From contig OZ005604.1 of assembly GCA_963930655.1 (NCBI GenBank), forward strand, positions 4,598,001 through 4,662,000: a stretch of 64,000 nucleotides of DNA. Direction: 5' to 3'. Numbering within the stretch: the stretch's first letter is position 1; each line of letters opens with the position of its first letter. This document shows, piece after piece, positions 32,706-44,883 of the stretch. Position numbers and translations under genes: made by a program. The notes under the pieces were generated by a model. The model saw only the letters and a list, made by a program, of their open reading frames with translations, was not told the DNA's origin and ran no database searches. Source of the stretch: Myrica gale (taxonomy: Eukaryota > Streptophyta > Magnoliopsida > Fagales > Myricaceae).

Positions 32706-35044
32706 TTACTGTGTATATGATGAAGGCTGGTAAGTGGGTGGACCAGCATTGCCATAATCATACGTTCCATAGCCAGTTTGGGCTCCATAAGAGCCACTCG
32801 CCCGATACCCAGGAGCACCCATATTGTCAACAGGGAGTGAGTAGTGTTGTCGGGGAATAGCAGCAGGACTTTGACTGTGGGGCACTCCATAGCTGGAAGC
32901 ATAAGGGCTTGTACTGGGACCCTCGTACACGGTTTGGCCAGGATAGCTGTACGGCCCAGAATATCTTGCAGTGGGGCTCTGTGCTGGAGGAGCCGGGTTC
33001 CTCCGGCCAAAAGGAGGGTAGGCATTAGAAAATTTAGCTGCTTTGGATGGACGGAAAGAAGGTGGGCCACTGCCTCGGCCACCACCAGCACCATAAGCTC
33101 GCTTATTTTGAGGCTTACTGGCAGCTGCTGAACTCTTTTTCCGTTCTGCCTTGGCTTTCTCCAAATTAGTAACTCGCTTCCTCAAGCTATCAAGGGAAAA
33201 TTCAGATTCAAGCTTGTGGTCTTCCACACATTTGATTATGGCTCTAATGGAATTCAACTCCAGTGTACTGGACTCCTCCTGAAAGGTTGAATTACAATAA
33301 CAAACCAGACACTGAATACACTCACATTATAACAAGCAAATGCAGGGGAAACTTAATTTGCACATATTGCACATACTGTTGCAGACATGCTATTGTTTCC
33401 ATTCTTTAATATGGCGCTAGCATTCTTTTTGGAGCTCTTAAGATATGACTTGATCAAAGAAACAGGAGGAAATCTGTCGGTCAAACCAGCCTCAGAAGCA
33501 AAATACACAGCCTCTATTTCTTTACCACTCTTCACCAGTTCATCAATAATATCTGCACAATAAGAGCTGTCTTTTAACAAAGAGGATGCAGAAAAATGAA
33601 TAACAGAAAGTTGGAAGTCGACAAGTAAATTATCTACTGAAGCAATTTGTTTTCTATTCTTGTACACAGTCAAATTGCCTTAGAAGCTAATGTATACGAG
33701 ATAGTAAAAGTAAACAAGGAAAAAAAAACGGCCGCGGGGGAAGACATGGAAAAGGAAAATATTCCTGAATAAAAAGTGCGCTAAACTTAAAAATAAGTTA
33801 AAAATGAAAGCCCAGTTAACCCGTACTCATTTCTTTCTTTTTTGTTTTTCAATCAAATGACGGGTCTGAGTTCAATAGTCTAACCAACTAGATCTAATCC
33901 TATATTCCAAGATAAACTAGGCACTTAACACATGACAAGACTCACGACAATGTTCACTGATAGCATATTTCTTCAATACTGTATGCTAGAAATATTGGCT
34001 GAATCCATATAAGCTAAGTTTATTTCTAAAGTAAATGCACCATTTCAATCATAAGATGCAACACCCAGTCGAACGCGCCACCTTCTGGCTTAAGGGTTTG
34101 CCTCATAATCTCATTCATGGATCAGTATTCAAAAAACAAGTATAAACGTCAAAAGAAATTAAAGATATGAAACTAGTATCGCTATTAACAAATTATTAAC
34201 AACCTGTCATTTTCTCTCCAAATCCTAAAGCAGCAGCTAGCTTCGCCATATCCCTTCTGGCGGCGAACTCCACCACCAGCTTCCTCAAATACTCCTCATC
34301 AAACTGCGACAGCAACCCAAGCCCAACCACCATTTGCAAAAGCATGACAGCCTCGGCCGCTCCCAATGTCCCACCTTCCTCGTCCATTTGCCCCTTCCAC
34401 TGCTCCACAATCCCCGCGGCTCTCTCCACCAAGCTACTTGCAAACTCCGGGCCCTTCTTCTTCCCAACTCCCAAATTCGCCTCCGGGAACAGAGCCTGAA
34501 CCAGCATTCCACAAGCCCATCGCTTATCGGCCGATTTCTTACTCAGAAATTCTTCCATCGCATCCAAGACCAGCTTCGGAGGGTCCACCGCCTCCGCTAT
34601 GGCCTTCGAAATCTCCGCTCGCAAGGACACTGACTCTTTGCGCTTCGACACGATGAACCTCAAAAGCCCGGAGGAATCCATTTTCCGGGAAAAGGATGTC
34701 AGGGTTTCGCATAACTCGGCAGTTGTGGAGGCGGGTTTCTCGAATTCCGCCAGGGCGGCCTCTCTCTGCTTCTCGATGCGGGCAGCGGCGTCCGTCTCGC
34801 GCTCGGGAATTGAATCCTCGCGGTGGGAGAGGGACTTGAGGGTTTCCTGGGAACTGGATTCCAGTGCTTGGATTTTTGATTCAAGGGACTGAGATTTCCG
34901 GGAGAGGGAGTCTTGGAGAGAGGCGAATCGGTTAGATAGGTTTGTGAATAGCTGGGTGCAGGAGGACAGAATGGTCTTCTGGGCCTCGAGATCGTCGAAG
35001 AATTTCTGGACTCTGTCTGTGTTGATAACCAACTCGGTCGCCAT
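32706..35044 (-). CDS. FRIGIDA-like protein (FRL4-type), 3 exons, 529 aa
   Basis: Exons 35044-34204, 33552-33377 and 33278-32706 join in frame (280 + 59 + 190 residues). The protein opens MATELVINTDRVQKFFDDLE with a coiled-coil-prone region (about residues 10-110). The FRIGIDA domain follows (about 110-340: DSSGLLRFIVSKRKESVSLR, KRWACGMLVQALFPEANL, AAEAVMLLQMVVGLGL, DELVKSGKEIEAVYFASEAG, PVSLIKSYLKSSKKNASAIL). The C-terminus is Lys-rich and then Gly/Ser/Pro/Tyr-rich, ending TYQPSSYTQ. FRIGIDA itself is a nuclear scaffold activating FLC and delaying flowering; FRL4-type members are less well defined. Length and C-terminus fit FRL4a/4b best. The leader and an AAACCCTA motif lie at 35045-35130. 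The first exon is GC-rich compared with its surroundings. Intact. Confidence 0.88.
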
Positions 35045-35164
35045 TGATGGGAGGAGATTTTCCCCGGACGGTGACAGTAAAGGAGGATATTGATCTGGGA
35101 CGTCTCGAGGACACGAACACTTAAACCCTAGTAGGGAGTCGGGAAGCGGGTGTGTTGTTAGTGT

Positions 35165-36044
35165 CTGAATCTATTTTCCTTCCATAATTTGCTGCTTTTG
35201 AGGTAATTTTTGGGTTAAAATACATTAAGCCCCTTACTTTGTCTTTGACTGTTAAAATTTTGGGAGGGTAGTGTACTGAATTTAGTAAAAAAGTATAAAG
35301 ATATATGCTTTTTAATATTTATTATAGTAAAAAGTAATGATGTAATAGAGAGATATTATATTATAATTTTTTATTGTGTTAAAATTTTAAAAAATGTAAA
35401 ATTTTGGAAAACATAGCGTAGGCGATTCATTTTGCAATTTTTTTATCATATACAATTAATTTCTTTTTAGTTAAAAATTCCTTGTTTCTCAATCACTTTA
35501 AAAAATTTGTCCTTTTAAGTTTTTTCATTTATCATCCATAGTCCTTAAATTTTATAATATTATAAAAATAGTCTTTTCATCCCCTACCATTAGTGAATTG
35601 CTCAGTTAACTAACACCTTAGACGTCATGACTAACAAAAAATAATACATGTAATTTTTTTTTTTAAATGTCACATCAATTTTATTGTGCTACATAGTAAA
35701 ATAAAAAATTACAAAAAAATAAACTAAGAAATTTTTAGTTAAATTAAAAAAAAACGAATAAACTAGATAGGTGCAAGCCACCCCTGGCCTCCCTCGAGAA
35801 GGGGTGACTCTTAGCCACCCTACAAAGTGGGGACCCTGCGAGGGGTGGCTCAACGAGCCACTGACCTTCCCTGGACAAGGGGTGGTCAAGAGCTACCTGC
35901 AAAAGGGGAGCCCAGCTCCTCCCTCAAGGGGTGGCCGGTTGAGCCACCTGCTACCCGTTCTCCAAGGGTGGCTCTATAGCTCTAGTTTGGATTTTTGATT
36001 TTTTTTTTATGAAAAAATTCTTAATTTATTTTTTTCTCAGAAAA
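35165..36044. other. Intergenic spacer with a GC-rich block
   Basis: AT-rich sequence containing a compact GC-rich block at 35770-35990 made of GGGGTGGCT / AGCCACCC motifs in both orientations. The AT-rich sequences on either side of the block are loosely inverted to each other, so it may be the core of a MITE. No gene seen. Confidence 0.5.
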
Positions 36045-36280
36045 AAGGATAAATACAAAATCAGTCTATGTGCTATACGTAAAAATCAATTTAATTCCCG
36101 TAATATTAAAATCATAAATTTAGTCCATGTTATTTCAGAAAAGTGATAAAATCAGTCCCTCATGGAGGGCCAACGACAAACGAAAATAGAATTATAGGGA
36201 CTAAATTTATGATTTTCATATTACGGTGACTAAATCGATTTTTGCGTATAACACATGGACAAATTTTGCATTTATCCCCA
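36045..36280. mobile_element. Foldback MITE, about 235 bp
   Basis: GGATAAATACAAAATCAGTC at 36047 pairs with the inverted end GCATTTATCC; arms of about 95 bp match imperfectly, including AAAATCATAAATTTAGTCC. Target duplication unclear. Confidence 0.65.
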
Positions 36281-36415
36281 AAACAATCACTATTCTCTCA
36301 ACGCTTGTTCATCTATTTTTCGTTGTTCTCTCGTATTGGTAGATATTTTCTAGTTCGTACGTACGTAACTCACCGTTGATTTTCTGGGTGTATCAGATTT
36401 GTTCCCAATGAGCTT

Positions 36416-38967
36416 TTTTTTTTCTTGATCAAGTTCCAAAAGAGGAACCGAAATACAAGACCAGGCGAACATACACCGGCAGGATCCAAAAGGATCAGAG
36501 AAAATCACTATATGCTCCATGCAAGCAGTGAGAGCGGTGGCCAGACTCGGTAGACGCAGCTACTAGGACATAAAGTAGCCAATAAAAAAGCACCACAACC
36601 CGGTACAGAATGCCCAAACAAGGGCAGCAAAGATCCATAAAGGATCAGGACAGCCCACGTAGGAGCCAAAAACACAAAAACAAACAAACACAAAACAATC
36701 AACCAACCAAAACAGAAAAATCAACAAAACAACAAAACAACCAACAAAATAGATAGAGCCCGCTCCACCATGAACAAAAGAAAGGTCACAACACCGGCAG
36801 CACAGGCGGAGGGAGGGGGGGCGTACCGGGGCCATTGCCCCGGTTGGCTCCCCCCAAATTTTTTTTTACATGCATTTTTTTATTTATATTTATTTTTATT
36901 AGGTTTGCCCCCTTTGGCCAAATAAAAATTATGCTTGCCCCCCTTGACTGCCTAGATTAATCAGTCCGCCCCCCTTAAAACCCAAGCAGCCCAATACCTC
37001 AAAATCAAATTAAAAGAATAAGCAGAGAGATATTTATTTATGTCAAAACTTGAAATCCTACATTAACTTGTCGACGTTGTCGTGAATTTTGCGACGAATA
37101 TTTCATATACTTCTCATGAGTCCTGATAATCGTTGTGTGTTGTAGTCATTGAAATAGATGTTTTCACTATTCTAGTACTGTTTTTTTTTTGTTCTTTTGC
37201 CTTTATGTTGGACTTGGTTGAGAATTTAGATATCGCAAATACTGAGAAAGGGGGTGGTGTGCTCTTGTTGGATAAGTGATAATTCAATTATTCAAGTGTG
37301 CTGCGTGTCCATCTTTACTTTCTAGAGAATCATTGGTTATATCATTTTATTGTCACTATCATCATCTAATTTTACATGTCTGATTTTTCCACAATTTATG
37401 AAAATCCAAAGTTGAAGTAAGACTCATTTTCATCTATCTTTTGTTTGTTTAGGTCTGATTTTTCATAGCCCATGAGATTAACTTGTTTTTAATTGTCTTT
37501 CTCTAAAGGTGAAACTTCTTTTCCATTGTAATTTGTGACGTTTGGATCAAGTTATAAATCTATTTCTTCAAAATTTTAGCCATTAATTTAGCCAGGTAAT
37601 GTGCACTTTGAACTACGATTTTTCTGTTTTCTCATTTTGTAAGGGGAGTAGAATAGTTATTTGGATGTTAAAATTGAACTTTTTGTCCAAATTTTTTTTT
37701 TCTATTATCATTTACCAAGTATGTATTTTCTCCTTGCAATTTCGGGTTATTTTATTGTTGATAGAGATTCCACTCTTGAGAAGCTCGTGTTCAATAGTAC
37801 TGTCACACTAAAAAAACTATAGCAAGGGTGAGAAGTATTTTTATGCCATTGGAACTTGGATTATTTTTGAACTTTGGATAATTTGGCTTCTTTTTCCAAT
37901 ATGCTTCGTTTTGCTATTGTTTCTTTCAAGAATAATAGAAATACAGTAATTGTTTATTTTTCTCATTTATGTGTTATGTTTTCTTTTTACATATTCCAAC
38001 AAATTCAGCAGGACTTATTGAGCATAGGGCACATCCTTTCTAGCAACAAAAATAAGTACTTCATTTATGGAAGTAAAAAGTTATATTGCTAAAAATATTT
38101 TATTTCATTTATGTGTTTTGTTTTACAAAGAATATATATATATAAATACTTTTGTTTGTGTGATTAGTTGGTGCTCTATTGGTGTCTTGAACAACAAGAA
38201 TTTAATCTTTAATGTCACCTCTCAGTATCAGCAAATAGTACGGTACGTGTATTTCAATATTTTTAGTGTTTTTAGTCCTTAATTTTTTTTTTATTTATAC
38301 TCTTAAGACTTTTTTTGCATTAAGTAGTAAAAATTTTTTTTGTCATTTTTCCTTAAAAAGTTTGCCCCCCATTAATTGGGTTTCTGGCTCCGCCACTGAC
38401 CGGAAGCAAAGGAACGACACCGGCGCGTGAACACCACGCACCGCCGGAAGGTAGCAAAACAGCGGCTAAGCACACGGCAAAGGAACATGGACCCTCCACG
38501 AGGTGCGCGGCGGCACAAGCAGACGGAGCCAGGCCGGACGAGGATTCCAAGGCAATCACGTTAGACCCACGCGCAGTGCGTGAGATCCACGCGCGACGCG
38601 TGAATCTCCAGGCCCCGCCAACAGAAAGCTAGATCTGGTCGGAATTGTTCGGCTGGAGGAGGAGATGACATCAGGCAACGCAGTGTCCACCGGAGACACT
38701 CAAAAACTCCGGGATCTGATCTTCGAGGCACCGAAGAAAAAAAGGGAAGAGGGGTGGGGGGAAGAAGAGGCAGAAGAAGAAAGGGGGGCTGAAGGGAGAA
38801 GAGGGGGGCGGAGGGGAGAAGAAGGGGGACGGTGGGAGGAGCCGGAATTCCTCCCACCGCCGGAAACAGATCGGGTTGAGGGGGACCTTCGTGGGGGGAA
38901 CTGGGAAGGAAGGGTTCTAGAGAGAGGGCAGAGTCTCTCTCTAGAACGTTGGAATCGTTAGGTTTTT
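36416..38967 (-). mobile_element. LINE-like non-autonomous retroposon (about 0.95 kb) split by a hAT
   Basis: Flanked by a 17-bp target duplication with one mismatch, TTGTTCCCARTGAGCTT (36399-36415 and 38968-38984). On the minus strand it begins near 38967 with AGAGAGAGACTCTGCCCTCT and ends at a poly(A) tail (T run at 36416). The 5' half is GC-rich and pyrimidine-rich; the 3' end reads CTTTTGGAACTTGATCAAG before the tail. No reverse transcriptase is present. A relative of similar size, orientation and 5' GA motif lies at 58110-59028. The hAT at 36801-38398 interrupts it. Confidence 0.75.
36801..38398. mobile_element. hAT non-autonomous element, 1.6 kb
   Basis: Ends CACAGGCGGAGGGAG and, inverted, CAGTGGCGGAGCCAG. 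Target duplication ACCGGCAG / ACCGGAAG (36793-36800, 38399-38406; 7 of 8). Both ends have C-rich TTGCCCCCC-type stretches. The interior is AT-rich with no gene recognised. Same end type as 45662-46760 and 52007-52327. Confidence 0.75.
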
Positions 38968-39239
38968 TTGTTCCCAGTGAGCTTATTCATAAAAAAACAT
39001 GTCGGTCCTTTCATTGCTAGGTGCCCTTCTCCCGCGCCACAGTTTTTATTGACGTCTACTTGTGGAGATGCGATCCAAAGATAAGAACCAAAAAAAGACT
39101 TCAATAGATTAGGATGCTCTCAAATTTCTTGATAAACATGGACGTTTGGAAATAAAATTTTGTCAAAATTTTTTAGAGTAAGTGAAAAAGTGAGGAAAGA
39201 TTGAGGCAGGTTTTGCCTAAGTTGTTTTCTGGTAGTCAA

Positions 39240-40550
39240 GCTGTCTTTTGTTCCTGGAAGATCAAAATTCAATTCTTGCCCAAGAACTCTTTCACTCTAC
39301 GAAGACCAAATCTGGACGCAAAGGTATTATGGCAATAAAGCTTGATATGCTATAAGCTTATGATCGATTAGAGTGAGGTTTTATCCTCAAAGTTTTGTGT
39401 TGTTTTGGTATTCTTTCTAAGTGGATTGGCTGGATTCACTTACGTGTGTTTATGGTTTCGTACTCGGTCTTGCCGAATGGGAGTGCCTTTGGTTTGTTTA
39501 AACCGGGTAGGGAGTTCGGCAAGGTGATCCATTATCGCCTTTCCTCTTCATTTTGTGTTATGAGGTGATATCTCGTTTATTGCAGCAATCTTTAAACTTG
39601 GGGATTATTCATGGAGTTCCGGTGGCACGGATGTTTGCAGTTTGTTTGATTTTGAAAATATGTGCTGGAAGCAGGATGTTTTGCTTGCCACGTTTGATGC
39701 CGAGTCTGCATTGGTCATCAACCAATTGCCTCTGTTATCGCCAACCCGTGAGGATCAATGGCTATGGACTCCTGATTCCAAGAGTGCATTTTCAGTTGCA
39801 CAGGCCTACCGTCTGACTAAACCATGGTTTATCCATCAGCATCATCCGATGAGTGGGAAGGATTGGAAGAAATTATGGCCCCTGAAGCTTCAGGATCGTC
39901 TTAAGCTCTTCCTCTGGAAGTGCTTGCACTCTGCCATTCCTGTTCGTGGGCTGTTATCGCGGTTCATTGATGATGCTACTCCTGAATTGGGGCTGTGTCC
40001 ATTATGTGGTTCGGAGATTGAGACTACTGAGCATTTATTTCTCAGGTGTCAGGTTGCGCGTGTGGTGTGGAGGGAAGCCCCGTGGCCTCTTCAAGTGGAT
40101 CTTATTCCTGGCCTCTTCAAGTGGATCTTATTCCTGATATTTCCTTTGCTGTTTTTGAGAAACACTTCTATTTCCCCATAGATTCTTTGGGATTGCTAAG
40201 GCTTCAGTGCAGCAATTTATTCTTTGTGCTGCAATTATTCTGGATTCTATTTGGTTTTTGCGGAATGGTGTGGTGCATTCTCAGTCTACTCCCGACCCGT
40301 GGGTCTTGATTGACAATGGGGAGGACTGGATGGTTTCTATTCGGCGTTTCTTTTCTGATCTGGACTTGCATTCTCTTGCTTGGATTCCTAGTAAACGCAA
40401 TTGTCTTGCTCATCGTTTAGTCAAGTGGGCTGCAGTGCGGGTCATAGCTGTTTTCGGTTTTATTTCTGTTGATTCCATTCCAGCTGTTATTGTTAATTCT
40501 GACTCTTGTGTTGTTTAGCTAGTTTTATCCTTAATTATCTATTAAAAAAA
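39240..40550 (+). mobile_element. L1-type LINE remnant (partial RT, zf-RVT, RNase H)
   Basis: Broken frames encode, in order, reverse-transcriptase pieces (AIKLDM near 39335, WIGWIH near 39428, then PLSPFLFILC-like and GIIHGVPVAR near 39605), the zinc-binding region (LKLQDRLKLFLWKCLHSAIP and LCPLCGSEIETTEHLFLRCQ, about 39870-40050) and an RNase H end (LAWIPSKRNCLAHRLVKWAA, about 40375-40435). An A tail follows near 40545. Deletions and frameshifts remove the rest, including the endonuclease and the YADD site. No clear target duplication. Confidence 0.8.
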
Positions 40551-42239
40551 AGAACGCCATGACATGACTCAATTCAATGTGTAGGCCTTAAATTATTGTA
40601 TTAATTGACAGTTTGATTAGCTAGCACTGCAGTGTGTATCATATACAACATTAATATACGTGATATCTTTCTCTTTCTAAATTTAACCATTTAATTCCAA
40701 TAACAAATTAGAGGTAAAAGTAACCTTCCTCAGCAAGGTGTTTAGACACATTATAAAACTAAGGTCATTGCAGCAAACAGTTAGCGTGCGGAAGCCGTCT
40801 AGAGTAAAATACTGGTTTTAGAAGATTAGTATGGAAGTATGTATATAAGAGTTCCAAAAGTCTAATAAAAGTTGATCTTTTAGCACTAAAACAAAAGGAA
40901 AGAGGCAAGAGTAAAGATGTGAGGATTTTTGTAAGATTCTCCATAGAAAATTGGTCTGGAGGAAGAAGACACATTCTGCAAGATGCTCATTCTTGGTCTG
41001 TGAATAAAAGCTTCAAGCTTGAACAGTCTTATACTCCTGTACTTACCTTTTTTTTTATTGTTATGTTGATAATGGTGCATTTGGACTTTGACCCACAACT
41101 TTGATAAGATCTCTGACGTGATGCGGAGGAAGAGTTAGTTATAGTTTATTTAAAGTTTCGGTCATCGATTATATTTATCATTCTCCAAATTGTATAATAA
41201 GACCGAAAATTACAGAAGATATCATTCTATTTATAAAGTGATGGATTATCTAAGGGAGCTTTGTTAGAATGGTCAAAATCTTAGTAAAGGTTTATCCTCT
41301 CTAGATCAGAGGCTTAACATGAGATCTGGATAGTCGTCATGCAGCTAAATTATTGGGTTACTGATTCCGATTTCATTTACGGAAGGGCCTGATCACATGC
41401 TTACCTTGCTTTAGGGTAACCGGAATGCGGGCCAAAGAGTTGTTTATTTGGGAAATCCTCCCGGTTGTGTTGCTTAGCAAGTGATTACTGATTGATGCGG
41501 AACCATTTAGCATATTCTTTCTAGATTTTCACGTCTATCCTGTTTTGACTCGAGATTGAGTGACGTCTTCTGATCCAAATTTCCACGCCTTTGGGTTAAG
41601 TAACGAATTGTGGAGTTGTCCAGCTGTTATGGATTCAGCATCAATTAAATCCCTTTTGGTGGCTCTGTCATGTAAGCTATACCTGCCCTACAAATTCAGA
41701 GACGTTGGGTTGACAATTCTCTGTAAGCTATGCTCGTGATCCATTTAACAAAAGGGGAAAATCATTTTCGTGTCCTATTTCTTCTTAACAAATTGCATCC
41801 AAGCTCTCAGCTTCGTGACAAAAATGCTGCAAGATGCCTTTTGATATAAGCAGTTGCTAATGAAAGACACACATCGGTCCTAATTTTTATTCCGCGGGCT
41901 GAAATTTATTCAATTTGAATGGTAACGACTAACCAACCAAAAACTGCAGATTGGTAAACCACTTATTAATATACTTAGATCCTACAAACAAAAGCAACAA
42001 ATTTATACAGAAGGGGTCGGGGTCGGGGTTCCTCTGTTCTTTTCCTGATCTTGTAATCCTTTCTCTCTCCTCTGTGATCACACAACTCCTAAACAAAGGG
42101 GGAAGATGGAACAGAAGCAAGTTCAAGAAAATCATATGACTATCAATCTCGTTGAAAAGACCAAATGAAAGCAGAAGATTGTAGAAAACAAAGACTAGCA
42201 TGTTTTGCCAAGCCTCACTAACATATACAGGCAAGCATG

Positions 42240-42278
<39 letters not shown>

Positions 42279-42419
42279 GAGTAGGGTTGTTTGCCAAGAA
42301 TATGCTCATATAATCAACCGAGAGTTTACTATCTGTATATTATCAAGTGGACATGCGCGTGTTTCCGCACACACACAGGTCCATAACAATGGTTAATAGT
42401 AGTACACAGCATTTCATGA
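40551..42419. other. Intergenic spacer
   Basis: No supported gene. Contains an AG microsatellite (42243-42273); the part next to 42420 should hold the 3' UTR of the small gene. Confidence 0.5.
42243..42273. repeat. AG microsatellite
   Basis: About 15 AG units. Confidence 0.9.
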
Positions 42420-42794
42420 CTAGGTACTGATATATGTTGACATACCAAGTTGCTTCTGGACTTTGCTAATGCTTACACAAACCCCTTCCTCACGAAAATC
42501 CTGGAACTTGGAAGGATCAGCAAACCGAACGGAGAAAGATCGAGCGAAGTTGTTGGGTTCATCACATGCAGATCCCTTGTCAAAATTCTGTGAGTAAGTG
42601 TATGGATTATAGGGGATCTGAATGAAAGCTGGAGACTTGAAAATCCTCTTTTTTTTCTTAAACTTCATCCACAACATTTTCCACGGCAACTTGTTTGATT
42701 TGGTAGATGATAAGCTTGCAGACTCAAACTCTTCGTAGCACTCCCCCAACTGGATGGTTCTGCTGCCTGAAAAGGACCAGCTTCTGATGTCCAT
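42420..42794 (-). CDS. Small plant protein of unknown function, 124 aa
   Basis: One exon. The preferred start, Met at 42794, gives MDIRSWSFSGSRTIQLGECY, followed by a Ser-rich part, a basic core (LPWKMLWMKFKKKKRIFK), IQIPYNPYTYSQNFDKGSA, DEPNNFARSFSVRFADPS and a C-terminus VCVSISKVQKQLG. I recall a plant family of short proteins with the pattern SFSxSRTIQLxE, PYxPxTYxxNFDxG and DEPxxxxRSFSxRFAxPS, but know no function. There is no signal peptide or membrane segment; the lysine cluster could be a nuclear signal. An upstream in-frame ATG at 42863 would add 23 residues. A TATA-like TTATATATATGT lies at 42912-42923, which would place the mRNA start close to 42880, so either start is possible. The pattern conservation and TATA support a real gene. 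Confidence 0.7.
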   Translation of the reverse strand: MDIRSWSFSGSRTIQLGECYEEFESASLSSTKSNKLPWKMLWMKFKKKKRIFKSPAFIQIPYNPYTYSQNFDKGSACDEPNNFARSFSVRFADPSKFQDFREEGVCVSISKVQKQLGMSTYIST

Positions 42795-42911
42795 TTCAGC
42801 ACCAAGGTTTACGCCGGAGAAGCTTGGAAACTCAGCTATCTTCCCTGAGAGCCGAAAGTGCACGTCAAGAGCTTGTTAGTCTAAGCACATGGAATGGTCC
42901 CGAGCTGTACA

Positions 42912-42923
42912 CATATATATAAG
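42912..42923 (-). promoter_or_regulatory. Probable TATA box of the 124-aa gene
   Basis: TTATATATATGT on the minus strand, about 120 bp before the preferred start codon. Confidence 0.45.
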
Positions 42924-43361
42924 CACATGGTGTATGGTCCTGAGTGAGTAGATGGGCCGGCTGACTATAAGACTAGAATGGTCTATGTTAGCCAGCTGGT
43001 TGAGAAGGAAAGAGTTTCCAGTCGGCTCAGCTCAGTTTGATACAGTAAAATACGAAGCCTAGTTGAAATCGAAGGACCAGAAGAGTGGTATTAAAACATG
43101 GTTTGCACAAGATTTTCCGGGTTTTGTGGATCCCACTCAATATTTCTAAAGAAAAGCACGTGAGGGGCTCAAGGACCTCATTTGCCCAAGGCTCTCCGAG
43201 CTATATCCTAATGGCCTCTCGTGCCACTTTCTCTTTCTTCAAACATACGTAAAACGCCTTTCGGCTACCTACTTTTAAGCAGAGGATATAAAGAATTTCA
43301 GTTAGACTCAGCCAAGCTATTTCGGAAGTAAATTATGTATGCATTCGAAATTAGTATACTT

Positions 43362-43594
43362 TATCCATCCCGGGGCTACAGGACCAGTCGCCGTGATTAT
43401 AGCTTACTTGTATTTATGTGGATGATGCACAATGGTCACAAATTTGATTTACTACCGGGTGAATATCATAATTCACTTAAACGGGAGTTGCAGGGGCGTG
43501 AATGAATTTGCGCTATCTCCTGGAGTGGAGTTTACCTGTATATTAAGTGAGTACACCACAGGATTTTTCCTCGTTATAAAAAAAAATAAAATAA
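43362..43594 (+). mobile_element. SINE, about 233 bp
   Basis: Flanked by a perfect 14-bp duplication AAATTAGTATACTT (43348-43361 and 43595-43608), with an A-rich tail (about 43578-43594). The body (CCCGGGGCTACAGGACCAGT, later GGTCACAAATTTGATT) looks like a weathered tRNA-type head, but polymerase III boxes are not clear. Confidence 0.6.
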
Positions 43595-43608
43595 AAATTA
43601 GTATACTT

Positions 43609-44883
43609 CATAGCCTCGCAACCGAACGTGTCTCTGGGAACCAAATCGAACACAAGCACGGCATTGGCAGATTTACGCAATCGCCAACCAGCAATGATAA
43701 GGCCCATGAGTGGATAGAACGTGTTTCAGAGTATGAACGAAAGCAAACGCTTCTGAAAGAGAAATGGATGCCGTACGATACTATGATTCACGATGTGTCA
43801 CTTAGATGTGGTGCAATTGCCCAGATTTGCTCATCGAAGATTTTAAATTGTTATGACAATCCTTTTCTTGATCACAACAACAGAGCTGCAGGACATGTAT
43901 CAAACTCTTTACTTTGTGCTCGTTTTGAAGTACTATAACAAAAGCAGAGGATATGCCCCATCTATAAAGAAGTCAACAAAATTGAGCACCCTCCGACGGA
44001 CGTCACCCAAAAGAATGATGCTGGTACAATTCAAGCTTCTTCCCGCCGGCATGGTCCTCTAGGCAGGCAAGTCTACATGAAGGAAGCAACTTCAATGATT
44101 AGTCCAAAGCATTCTGAATCATTAGAGAAACCCCTCGAAACATGGCCCGGTAACAGCCAGACTGTACAGAAATGAAAAGACCAAGTCAATCCTATCCTGA
44201 AACATCTAAACTAAGGAATAAGTCCTTGCTATAAAAATTGAGAACATGATCCAGTCAATTATGGTTAAAAGGATTGAGGTCCATTGATTCCCGGAGTAGA
44301 ACACCGTGCCTCTATCAGGCTAATGGGAGACAACCCCTACGGAAATAAAGTCAGCTTTATAAAGGTACACTCCACAAGTTGTGCACCTTTGAAGTTTTTT
44401 GAAACCAAACACTCCCGATTTAGATACAAAAATGCGTGAAGCCCATAGGAAGCAGGATAACTCTATCCGGCTTCCAAAAGTTTTGTGGAGGTAAGCTCTC
44501 AGGAGGTTAAACATAGTTAATCAATCCAATAGATGAAGGGGCAATGTCCTGATAGGATAAAAAAATAGAGAATGATAAGAAGATAATCTTGGGAAGTTTT
44601 TGTATCTAAGAAAATATTGTTGGCCAATCCGCACTGAACTCTTGACAATGAGACCCCAGCTACAGAATATAAAAACAGTTCAAGCTGCCAAGCATAGAAA
44701 ATTAGAAGAGAGCACTAACTTCTGAGATAGGATTGACACAATGGAAACTCATCCTTGGATCAAAAATTGAAAGAATTTTTAAGTCATAACAGATGAAAAA
44801 CCCAATATTCCATCCAGTATAGGTGGGGATATGGTACCTGCTAACAATGTGCGAGCGAAATGTCTTATCCCAAGCCCTGAACT
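43609..44883. other. Intergenic spacer and 3' flank of the kinase gene
   Basis: No supported gene. The part next to 44883 is presumably kinase 3' UTR. Confidence 0.5.

Noticed and set aside
34285-34892. Long plus- and minus-strand frames overlapping FRIGIDA-like exon 1
   Set aside because: Shadows of the real GC-rich exon in other frames.
43432-43938. 168-codon plus-strand open frame
   Set aside because: It runs through the SINE and its A tail into spacer DNA; no family resemblance.
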